Positions 1 through 5,969 of a stretch of 7,778 bases of DNA are shown here, in pieces. A model generated the notes under the pieces. That model saw nothing but the letters and a program-made list of their open reading frames with translations, was not told the origin of the DNA and did not search any database. Origin of the DNA: an uncultured Coriobacteriales bacterium (GTDB lineage: Bacteria; Actinomycetota; Coriobacteriia; Coriobacteriales; Atopobiaceae); NCBI GenBank assembly GCA_946530775.1, contig CAMNAH010000050.1, positions 1 through 7,778 of the forward strand, given 5' to 3'. The position numbers and the translations under genes are program-made. Within the stretch, counting starts at the first letter, position 1; each line of letters begins with the position of its first letter.

Positions 1-409
1 TGAGGTTCTCCTCGAGATGCGCGAGGACGGTGTCGGCGTACTCCTCGGCGTTGTAGCGCGTGTCGCGCTCGTACTGGGCGGCCTGGTCGCGGATGGCCTC
101 GGCCTGCTGCTGGGCGAGGCGCACGATCTCCTGGTCGCCCGCGAGGATCATGGCCTGCTGCTGGGCATCGGCGATGATCGAATCGGCCTGCTGCTGCGCG
201 CGCATGATGGTCTCATGCTCCTCCTTGAGGATGCGGCGCGCGTCGGCGAACTCCTGGGGGAAGACGCGGCGGATCTCATCGAGGATCTCGTAGACATCCT
301 GCGAATCGACGATCTTCTTGGCGCCGCCGCCCGTAAGGGGCGACCTTGCCTCGGTTACCATCTGCTCGAGCTCGTCGACCAAGCTCTCGATCTCCTCGCC
401 TGGCTGCAT
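1..409 (-). CDS. DivIVA/SepIVA-like coiled-coil cell-division protein (C-terminus outside window)
   Basis: I translated 136 residues from an ATG at 409-407; the frame is still open at the left edge. A good ribosome binding site (AAGGAG, 416-421) lies 6 nt upstream. Residues 1-30 are acidic and then Gly-rich. Residues 32-61 (KIVDSQDVYEILDEIRRVFP and the stretch after it) resemble the N-terminal block of actinobacterial DivIVA-like proteins. From residue 62 on the protein is a charged, Ala/Gln-rich coiled coil with three AQQQA motifs at residues 71, 82 and 99. No signal peptide or membrane segment is visible. In Streptomyces and mycobacteria a related coiled-coil gene sits by coaD and/or the DUF177-rpmF-rnc cluster; the mycobacterial protein, SepIVA, is a septum and envelope-growth factor. 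A cytoplasmic division or polar scaffold role is therefore inferred from family and position. It may be auto-annotated as an ATPase or ATP synthase b-like protein because of the coiled coil. Confidence 0.75.
   Translation of the reverse strand, partial: MQPGEEIESLVDELEQMVTEARSPLTGGGAKKIVDSQDVYEILDEIRRVFPQEFADARRILKEEHETIMRAQQQADSIIADAQQQAMILAGDQEIVRLAQQQAEAIRDQAAQYERDTRYNAEEYADTVLAHLEENL
101..199 (-). repeat. In-frame AQQQA-coding repeats in the coiled coil
   Basis: The plus-strand text ggcctgctgctg occurs at 101, 152 and 185, spaced 51 and 33 bases (17 and 11 codons). On the coding strand each copy encodes QQQA, preceded by Ala. Two units are exact 11-residue (hendecad) steps, residues 71-81 and 82-92, and a third starts at residue 99. 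The spacing suits a coiled coil grown by internal duplication. Confidence 0.6.
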
Positions 410-430
410 CCAGGGCTCCTTTCATCACAT

Positions 431-455
431 GCCTTGCGCATGGCTGCGCAAAGGC
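431..455 (-). other. Imperfect hairpin in the leader of the DivIVA-like gene
   Basis: GCCTTGCGCA (431-440) pairs with TGCGCAAAGGC (445-455) around a TGGC loop. The stem is 10 bp with one bulged A. It lies between the candidate promoter and the ribosome binding site of the gene starting at 409. It has no T-run on either side, so it does not look like an intrinsic terminator. A second, competing pairing is possible on the minus strand: ATGGCT (complement of 460-465) with AGCCAT (complement of 440-445), which would disrupt the hairpin. Confidence 0.5.
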
Positions 456-469
456 TGATAGCCATAATT

Positions 470-498
470 ATTGTAATACTAGCAGAACTCCGCCATAA
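470..498 (-). promoter_or_regulatory. Candidate promoter for the DivIVA-like gene
   Basis: On the minus strand TACAAT (470-475) fits a -10 box. TTATGG (493-498) is a weak -35 at a 17-bp spacing. The surrounding 464-480 patch is strikingly AT-rich for this genome. Transcription would start near 463 and give a leader of about 54 nt that includes the hairpin at 431-455. The whole 410-524 gap holds no open frame that looks like a gene. Confidence 0.45.
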
Positions 499-524
499 CG
501 CACGTACGAGCACTCAAACGGCGC

Positions 525-1037
525 TTACGGGCGTGCGAAACGCGCCGCAAGGCGTTTCTCGACGCACGCGGGAACGAGAAACGACACGTCACGTCCCAAC
601 GTTGCGAGCTCGCGCACGATAGAAGATGAGATGTAGCCGTATTCGCGGCTGCCCATCACGTAGACCGATTCGATATCGGATGCCAGACGGTTATTGACGT
701 CTGCCTGCTGGAGCTCGTATTCGAAGTCGGTCATGGCACGCAGGCCCTTGACCACGGCTCCCGCGCCGATCTCATGGCAGAAATCAACAAGCAGGCCCTC
801 GAAGCCCACTACATCCACGTTGCCCTCGACGCCGCATTCGGCAACAGCCTCGCGCACCATGGCGACGCGCTCGTCGAGCGAGAACACGGGGCCCGAGCCG
901 TTCTTGCCGTAGCTCGCCGCAACGGCCACGGTGACTCGGTCGAAGAGACGGCAGCTACGCCGGATCACATCGATGTGGCCGAAGGTCACGGGATCGAAGG
1001 TTCCGGGAACGCAGACATGCTCGACAGGCCTAGTCAT
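525..1037 (-). CDS. coaD: Phosphopantetheine adenylyltransferase (PPAT)
   Basis: This cytoplasmic enzyme transfers AMP from ATP to 4'-phosphopantetheine to give dephospho-CoA, the penultimate step of coenzyme A synthesis. The 170-residue product is normal for the family. It has the nucleotidyltransferase signature PGTFDPVTFGHIDVI at residues 11-25 with the TxGH motif at 18-21, FSLDERVAM at 52-60, KGLRAMTDFEYE at 97-108 and the ISSS nucleotide-binding motif at 136-139. K45 probably takes the place of the substrate-binding lysine, in a loop about three residues longer than in E. coli. The frame is open up to 1139, but the ATG at 1037-1035 is chosen because it places the PGTFDP motif at the usual distance and has GGAGA (1043-1047) 5 nt upstream. 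The start overlaps the end of rsmD by 8 bases, which suggests translational coupling. The gene ends in TAA. Confidence 0.97.
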   Translation of the reverse strand: MTRPVEHVCVPGTFDPVTFGHIDVIRRSCRLFDRVTVAVAASYGKNGSGPVFSLDERVAMVREAVAECGVEGNVDVVGFEGLLVDFCHEIGAGAVVKGLRAMTDFEYELQQADVNNRLASDIESVYVMGSREYGYISSSIVRELATLGRDVSFLVPACVEKRLAARFARP

Positions 1038-1611
1038 GCTCGTCTCCAATCTGGAAGTAGTCGATGGACGTCTCGCCGAGCTTCTTGGTGCGCACCAGCT
1101 CGAGGCGCGCAACATCGAGCGAGGGCGCGGATGTCGCACGCTCGTAGGCGACGATGCATCCCATGGTAACGCAGTGCTCGTCGATGAGCATCTGGACGAG
1201 CTGGGACACCGCGACCTCGGACATGATATAGGGCGGATCGAGGAAGATGAGGTCGAAGCGGCAATCCTTCACGGCAAGTGTTTTCACCGATTTGCGTGCA
1301 TCGGAGCAGATGACGCGATAGCTGCGCGTGGAGGCGTGCAGCGAAGCGAGGTTCTTCTTGATGACCTGGATGGCGCGGCGATCCGCATCGATAAACACGC
1401 AGCTCTCGGCACCGCGCGAGAGCATCTCGATGCCGAAGGCCCCGGAGCCCGCGAAGGCATCGAGCACGCGCACGCCCTCGAAGGAAAGGTCGAAGAGCGA
1501 GAGGAGCGTCGAGGCGATCGATTCGCGCGTGCGCTCGGTGGTGGGACGCGTATCGCGTCCGGGAGGAGCATCGATGACCCTCCCCTTCCAGGTTCCGGCT
1601 ACGATTCTCAT
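1030..1611 (-). CDS. rsmD: 16S rRNA (guanine966-N2)-methyltransferase RsmD
   Basis: The product is a 193-residue Rossmann-fold methyltransferase that uses S-adenosylmethionine to methylate G966 (E. coli numbering) of 16S rRNA during small-subunit assembly. The family N-terminus RIVAGTWKGR is at residues 2-11, followed by RPTTERTRES at 22-31. The SAM-binding motif DAFAGSGAFGIEMLSRGA is at 51-68, the acidic VFIDAD strand at 72-77, and the catalytic DPPY at 125-128. Length matches the family. The ATG at 1611-1609 overlaps the recG stop as ATGA, and GGAG (1617-1620) sits 5 nt upstream inside recG. The neighbouring coaD start overlaps the TAG stop. The rsmD-coaD pairing is a very common bacterial arrangement. 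Confidence 0.96.
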   Translation of the reverse strand: MRIVAGTWKGRVIDAPPGRDTRPTTERTRESIASTLLSLFDLSFEGVRVLDAFAGSGAFGIEMLSRGAESCVFIDADRRAIQVIKKNLASLHASTRSYRVICSDARKSVKTLAVKDCRFDLIFLDPPYIMSEVAVSQLVQMLIDEHCVTMGCIVAYERATSAPSLDVARLELVRTKKLGETSIDYFQIGDEHD

Positions 1612-3767
1612 GAGCGCTCCGTCTCGTCGAAATACACTGAGAAGCGGCTCCTGACCTCGTAGGCGAGCGGCCTCAGCTCTGGAGATGAAAGCGAGGGGTC
1701 GCCCTCTGCGATGGCACGGGCGTCGGCATGGGCGGCTTCGATAAGGTCGAGGTCTGTCGCGAGATCCGAGATGGCGAGCGTGACGCCGCCGCTCTGGCGA
1801 TATCCGAGCACCTCGCCCTCATGACGAAGCTTGAGGTCGAGCTCCGCGAGCTCGAAGCCATCGGAGGTCTTCTCGAGCGCCGAGAGGCGCGTGCGCGCGG
1901 TGGAACCCTCGCGGGCCGCGCTGGAGAGGTAGACCATGCCGGCGTGGGCACCGCGGCCCACGCGGCCGCGCAGCTGATGCAGGGTGGCGAGGCCGAAGCG
2001 ATCCGCATTGAAGATGAGCATGACCGTGGCGTTGGGCACGTCGACGCCCACCTCGACCACGGTGGTCGAGACGAGGATGTCGATCTCGCCCGCGCGGAAC
2101 CGTGTCATGACCTCGTCCTTCTCGGCAGCGTTCATGCGGCCGTTCAGGATCCCCACGCGCAGGTCGGGGAAGATGCGATTCGAAAGCTCTTCGCGCGTTG
2201 CCACGGCGGCATGCAGGCTCTCCTGGGTCACGGCATCCTCGACCACGTCATCGAGGGCAGATCCATCGTCATCGCTGTCGATGAGCGGGCAGATGACGTA
2301 GGCCTGGTGGCCCTCGTCCACCGCCGCGCGGATGGCGCTGTAGGCGATATCGAGGTTCTCGGGCGTGACAACCTTCGTCGTGATGCCCGCACCCTTCACG
2401 GGACGCCTGCGGATACGCGATACATCGACATCGCCATAGAGCGACAATGCGAGCGTGCGCGGAATAGGCGTCGCCGTCATGGTGAGCATATCGGCGCCCG
2501 CACCCTTGCTACGGAGCCGTGCGCGCTGGTTGACGCCGAAGCGGTGCTGCTCATCGATGACGACGAGCGAGAGCTTCTTGAAGACGATATCATCGGAAAG
2601 CACCGCGGTGGTGCCGAAAACGACGTCGATAGCGCCGCTTGCAATGCGGGCGGCTGCCTCTGCGCGCTCCTGCGCAGGCGTCGCCCCGGTAATGAATGCC
2701 CAGGAAACGCCTGCAGCATCGAGGAGCGGGCCCACCTTCTCGGCATACTGGCGCGCAAGAACCGAGGTGGGGGCCATAACGGCAGCCTGGGTATTCGAGT
2801 CGGCCACCGCGGCGAGCGCGACGGCGCAGACGGCCGTCTTGCCCGTGCCCACGTCGCCCAGAAGGAGCCTGTTCATGACACGCGGAGCGGCCATATCGGA
2901 GAGGATGTCGGAGACGGCCTGTTCCTGCTCGTCGGTGAGGGCGAAGGGAAGCGCCGCACGCAGCGCGGAGACATGGGTGCCCGAGATGGCGTGGACGAAC
3001 GGCTCGTGACCTCCGAGGTCGATCTGCTGGCGCGTGAGCAGGGCAAGCTGCAGGCAGAGGAGCTCGTCGTAGGCAAGGCGTCGACGCGCCTGCTCGGCAG
3101 TTGCCACCGTGCTGGGGAAATGGATCTCGCGAAGCGCCCGAGCAAGCGTCATGAACCCGTGCGAGCAGACAAGTTCGGCAGGAAGGAAATCGCAGATATC
3201 GCCCACGTCGGCGAGGGCTGCGGACATGATGCGGCGCATCCAGGAGGCGGTGATGCCCTCCCCCACCGGATGCACGGGAAGCACGCGCGCGTAGTCCGAG
3301 GCGCCGCCCGATCCCTCGAGCTGCTCGAGGAAAGGAGCCTTCATCTGCTTGAAGCCCTTGTAGAAGAGCACCTCGCCCGAAAGCGCGACCACGTCGCCCT
3401 TATGGAGCTGCTGGAAGAGCCACGGTTGCCTGAAGAAGGTCGCGGAGAGCGTTCCCGTCTCATCGAAGATGTCGATGGTGACGATGTTCATGCGCGGGCG
3501 CGGCTGGCGCTGCGAGATGCGGTCGATGGTCCCCACAACGGTGACGCTCTGCCCCACCTCGCAGAACCCGATCTTGGTGGTACGCGTGAAGTCGAGATAG
3601 CGCCGCGGCACATGCAGCAGAAGATCGCGCACGCGCACGATGCCCAACCGTTCGAGCGCATCGCCGCGCGCGCCAGACACATAGCGCAGCCTGCGCACGC
3701 CGTCCGAGAACGAACGGGAGCGGGTCAGGCGATCGCCTGTCTCTGGAATGCTGAGGCCACCGTCCAC
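1608..3767 (-). CDS. recG: ATP-dependent DNA helicase RecG
   Basis: This superfamily 2 double-strand DNA translocase remodels stalled replication forks, R-loops and Holliday junctions. The product is 719 residues, a usual length. An N-terminal region (about 1-70, with LLLHVPRRYLDF) leads into the OB-fold wedge domain at about 71-150. The helicase core follows: Walker A GDVGTGKT (304-311), Walker B/motif II DEQH (405-408), motif III TATPIPRT (431-438), VEVGVDVP (571-578) and the motif VI region LHQLRGRVGRG (596-606). The C-terminal RecG block LRHEGEVLGYRQSG (647-660) is of the form seen in actinobacteria rather than the E. coli LRGPGE type. The start is a GTG (3767-3765), with GGAGG (3772-3776) 4 nt upstream. 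It lies 11 bp after the kinase stop, so co-transcription is very likely. It ends in TGA, overlapping rsmD. Confidence 0.97.
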   Translation of the reverse strand: MDGGLSIPETGDRLTRSRSFSDGVRRLRYVSGARGDALERLGIVRVRDLLLHVPRRYLDFTRTTKIGFCEVGQSVTVVGTIDRISQRQPRPRMNIVTIDIFDETGTLSATFFRQPWLFQQLHKGDVVALSGEVLFYKGFKQMKAPFLEQLEGSGGASDYARVLPVHPVGEGITASWMRRIMSAALADVGDICDFLPAELVCSHGFMTLARALREIHFPSTVATAEQARRRLAYDELLCLQLALLTRQQIDLGGHEPFVHAISGTHVSALRAALPFALTDEQEQAVSDILSDMAAPRVMNRLLLGDVGTGKTAVCAVALAAVADSNTQAAVMAPTSVLARQYAEKVGPLLDAAGVSWAFITGATPAQERAEAAARIASGAIDVVFGTTAVLSDDIVFKKLSLVVIDEQHRFGVNQRARLRSKGAGADMLTMTATPIPRTLALSLYGDVDVSRIRRRPVKGAGITTKVVTPENLDIAYSAIRAAVDEGHQAYVICPLIDSDDDGSALDDVVEDAVTQESLHAAVATREELSNRIFPDLRVGILNGRMNAAEKDEVMTRFRAGEIDILVSTTVVEVGVDVPNATVMLIFNADRFGLATLHQLRGRVGRGAHAGMVYLSSAAREGSTARTRLSALEKTSDGFELAELDLKLRHEGEVLGYRQSGGVTLAISDLATDLDLIEAAHADARAIAEGDPSLSSPELRPLAYEVRSRFSVYFDETERS

Positions 3768-3778
3768 GGCGCCTCCGG

Positions 3779-5464
3779 CTACTCGATCGAGAAGATCACA
3801 GGATAGAGCGGCTGCTCACCGCGATGATCATCGATCTCGAGGTCGGGGAACTCGTCGCCGATACGCTCGACAAGCGCGGCGAAGGGCTCGTCGGCCATGT
3901 CGGCGCCCGCAAGGATGGTGAGCGTGTCGCCCTCCTCCTCGTCCATCATCTTGGCGATGAGGTCGATCGTGACCTGCTCGACGGACGATCCGACGACGAG
4001 GATGTCGTCGCCCTGGATGCCCATGATGTCGCCGGCATGGATGGGGCTGCCATCGGCGGCCGCGGAATCGCGCACGGCATGGGTGACCTCGCCATCGCGC
4101 ACGCCCTCGAGCGCGTCGATCATGTTCTCGGCGTTCTCGGCGGCATCGGCCTCGAAGTCGACGGCGAAGAGCGCGGAGAAGGCCTGCGGCACGGACTTGG
4201 TGGGCACCACGACGACCTTGCTGTCCTCGCATGCGGACGCGGCGGCCTCGGCAGCCATGCGAATGTTGCCGTTGTTGGGCAGCACGATGACCTCGTCGGC
4301 GTTGACCGACTCGATGGCGGTGAGGATATCGGCCGTGGAGGGGTTCATGGTCTGGCCGCCCGAGACGCACACGTCGACGCCGAGGGACTTGAGGATCTCC
4401 TCCTCGCCGGCTCCTGCGGCAACGGCCACGAAGCCCAGAGGCTTGCGCGGGGCCTTCTCGGCCTCGGCAGCGGCCTTATCGGCGGCGATCTTTGCGGTGC
4501 GGTCCTTGGCCTCGAGGTCCATGTTGTGGATGTAGACCTCGAAGATCTGGCCACGGTGGATCATGTGGCGCAGCGCATAGTCGGGGCGGTTGGTGTGCAC
4601 GTGGATCTTGAAGTCGGGGAACGAGCCCACGAGCAGCTCGCAATCGCCCAGGCTGGCGAGGTAGCGGAGGTTCTCCTCCACGTCGAACGACTCGTCGGCG
4701 GCATGGAAGAGGAACTCGGTGCAGTAGCGGTACTCGGAGCCCTCCCAGTCGTCGTTGAGCTCGATGGCGACCACGTCGGCAACATGGGCCTTGGCGTCAT
4801 CGGCCGAGACGGGATCGACCGTGGGGTTGAAGTCGCGGAGCTCGCCAGCCTTGCCCTCGACGGAGTTGACGAAGGCCTCGAAGAACGTGGCGAAACCGAA
4901 GGCGCCCGAGTCGACCACGCCGTTCTCCTTGAGGACGGGAAGCAGGTCGGGGGTGCGGGCGACGGACTCGTATGCCTCGACCACGAGGTCGTCGAGCACG
5001 TCGAAGACGGACTTCTTGGACTTCTTGAGCGAATCGGCCTTGGTGGCCATATCGCGCAGCACCGTGAGGATGGTGCCCTCGACGGGCTTGCGGACCGCCT
5101 GGAAGGCGACCTCCTGGCTGCGCTTGAAGGCGTGGGCGATGTCGGCGGGCGTGATCTCGTCGCCCTTCATGTCGCAGAGGCCCTCGGCGAGGCCGCGCAG
5201 GATCTGGCTGGTGATGACGCCGGAGTTGCCGCGGGCGCCCATGAGGGAGCCGTGCGTGATGGCCTTGGCGATGTCCTCGATGGTGGCCGTAGCGGGAAGC
5301 GCCTCGACCTCCTTGACGACCGTGCCCAGCGTAAGCGACATGTTGGTGCCGGTGTCGCCGTCGGGCACCGGGAAGACGTTGAGCTTGTTGATCTCCTCCG
5401 CGCGGTCGGCTACAACCTGAGCGGCAAGCGGGAAGCACGTGCGGATTGCGTTGGCAACAGACAT
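3779..5464 (-). CDS. DAK2-domain fatty-acid kinase, FakA/YloV family
   Basis: The family's characterised member, FakA, phosphorylates fatty acids held by FakB (DegV-fold) proteins to give acyl-phosphate for phospholipid synthesis. The 561-residue product has the full three-part layout. The N-terminal DhaL-like kinase domain (about 1-205) carries NVFPVPDGDTGTNMS (29-43), where D35 and D37 are the expected metal and ATP ligands, and HGSLMGARGNSGVITSQILRG (71-91). The middle domain has C248 (YCTEFLFH) and H288/H290 (KIHVH), matching residues I recall as a zinc site in S. aureus FakA. An Ala/Lys/Glu-rich linker (about 319-341) precedes the C-terminal DegV-like domain with SGGQTMNPST (368-377) and GQ/EQPLYP near the end. 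The ATG at 5464-5462 has AGAGG 11 nt upstream, a rather long spacing. It follows an asp23-like gene, the same order as yloU-yloV in Bacillus. No FakB gene is in the window. Confidence 0.93.
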   Translation of the reverse strand: MSVANAIRTCFPLAAQVVADRAEEINKLNVFPVPDGDTGTNMSLTLGTVVKEVEALPATATIEDIAKAITHGSLMGARGNSGVITSQILRGLAEGLCDMKGDEITPADIAHAFKRSQEVAFQAVRKPVEGTILTVLRDMATKADSLKKSKKSVFDVLDDLVVEAYESVARTPDLLPVLKENGVVDSGAFGFATFFEAFVNSVEGKAGELRDFNPTVDPVSADDAKAHVADVVAIELNDDWEGSEYRYCTEFLFHAADESFDVEENLRYLASLGDCELLVGSFPDFKIHVHTNRPDYALRHMIHRGQIFEVYIHNMDLEAKDRTAKIAADKAAAEAEKAPRKPLGFVAVAAGAGEEEILKSLGVDVCVSGGQTMNPSTADILTAIESVNADEVIVLPNNGNIRMAAEAAASACEDSKVVVVPTKSVPQAFSALFAVDFEADAAENAENMIDALEGVRDGEVTHAVRDSAAADGSPIHAGDIMGIQGDDILVVGSSVEQVTIDLIAKMMDEEEGDTLTILAGADMADEPFAALVERIGDEFPDLEIDDHRGEQPLYPVIFSIE

Positions 5465-5482
5465 GGTGACGAATACCTCTCG

Positions 5483-5504
5483 ATAGCTATGAGCGCATGC
5501 GCTC
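5483..5504. promoter_or_regulatory. Two adjacent perfect palindromes between the Asp23-like and kinase genes
   Basis: ATAGCTAT (5483-5490) is directly followed by GAGCGCATGCGCTC (5491-5504). Both are perfect inverted repeats, within the 51-bp spacer and just upstream of the kinase ribosome binding site. No T-run follows the GC-rich one, so a terminator is unlikely. A protein-binding site, or an mRNA processing or stability hairpin, is possible. Function is unknown. Confidence 0.4.
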
Positions 5505-5515
5505 CAGATGAACAG

Positions 5516-5857
5516 TTAGGCGCGCATACCCTCGATATGCACCCGAACCTCGACATCGTCGAGCTCGGCGATCTGCTTGAGCAGGAACTTGACGGAGCTG
5601 GCGAGGTTGCCCACGACAGATGCCATGTTGACGCCCTGATCGACGATGACATGCAGGCTCACGACCACATGGCCGTCCTCGGTGGTGACATCGATGCCCT
5701 TGCGGAGCTTGTAGGTGGGAAGCAGCCGCGCGACGCCGTTCTGGTCGTCGATGGCTGCCATGCCGGTGACGCCATAGCATTCCATGGCCGCATAGCCGGC
5801 GAGGTCGGCGATGACATCGTTGGAGACCCTAAGCGTTCCGGTAACGGGTGCCGTCAT
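5516..5857 (-). CDS. Asp23/Gls24 family envelope stress response protein (YloU-like)
   Basis: The product is a 113-residue single-domain protein of the Asp23/Gls24 (DUF322) family. Recognisable family features are the N-terminal strand TGTLRVSNDVIADLAGYAAM (6-25), the YGVTGMA motif (28-34), and the late block VSLHVIVDQGVNMASVVGNL (66-85) followed by an amphipathic stretch ending in VEVRVHIEGM. No signal peptide or membrane span is visible. Asp23 of S. aureus is anchored at the membrane by a partner and linked to cell-envelope stress. The biochemical role of the stand-alone YloU type placed beside the FakA-like kinase is not settled. The ATG at 5857-5855 has a strong GAGGAG (5865-5870) 7 nt upstream. 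It appears to be the first gene of the unit running through to coaD. Confidence 0.92.
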   Translation of the reverse strand: MTAPVTGTLRVSNDVIADLAGYAAMECYGVTGMAAIDDQNGVARLLPTYKLRKGIDVTTEDGHVVVSLHVIVDQGVNMASVVGNLASSVKFLLKQIAELDDVEVRVHIEGMRA

Positions 5858-5911
5858 TTCGTTTCTCCTCTCGACGCGCTAAGCGAAGATCCGAGTTCCA
5901 TAATCTCAAGA

Positions 5912-5917
5912 ATTATA
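5912..5917 (-). promoter_or_regulatory. -10 box of a probable promoter for asp23-kinase-recG-rsmD-coaD
   Basis: The minus strand reads TATAAT here, a perfect consensus in otherwise GC-rich sequence. The hexamer 17 bp upstream (GCTCCC, 5935-5940) is a poor -35, so an activator or a different sigma preference may apply. The start point would be near 5905, giving a leader of about 48 nt with the ribosome binding site at 5865-5870. The 111-bp gap to the upstream exporter gene contains no gene. Confidence 0.55.
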
Positions 5918-5969
5918 CCGCAGCACCGCGGGGCGGGAGCCGTTAACCCTATTCGTTACCCGCAGCACC
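5918..5969. repeat. 10-bp direct repeat upstream of the asp23 promoter
   Basis: CCGCAGCACC occurs at 5918-5927 and again at 5960-5969 (GGTGCTGCGG on the transcribed side), 42 bp apart start to start. One copy abuts the -10 box and the other abuts the exporter stop codon. Two copies spaced at four helical turns could be an operator pair, but a chance repeat in GC-rich DNA cannot be excluded. Confidence 0.35.

Noticed and set aside
17..622. Plus-strand open frame of 201 codons over the left end
   Set aside because: It is antisense to the DivIVA-like gene and continues through the spacer into the end of coaD. Its Leu/Gly/Asp-rich product mirrors the coiled-coil codons, and no domain is visible.
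975..985. CoaD TFGH in place of the common TNGH
   Set aside because: The middle residue varies in the family (for example Tyr in Bacillus), and the essential Thr and His are present.
1038..1139. N-terminal extension of coaD by 34 codons
   Set aside because: The extra residues are Arg/Ser/Pro-rich and run deep into rsmD in another frame. The ATG at 1037 has a ribosome binding site and gives the family length.
1644..1670. RecG C-terminal motif LRHEGEVLGYRQSG differing from the E. coli LRGPGE form
   Set aside because: Coordinates are approximate surroundings of the gene end. Actinobacterial RecG proteins commonly have an R-x-E-G-D/E-V-L-G version, so this is lineage variation rather than a lesion.
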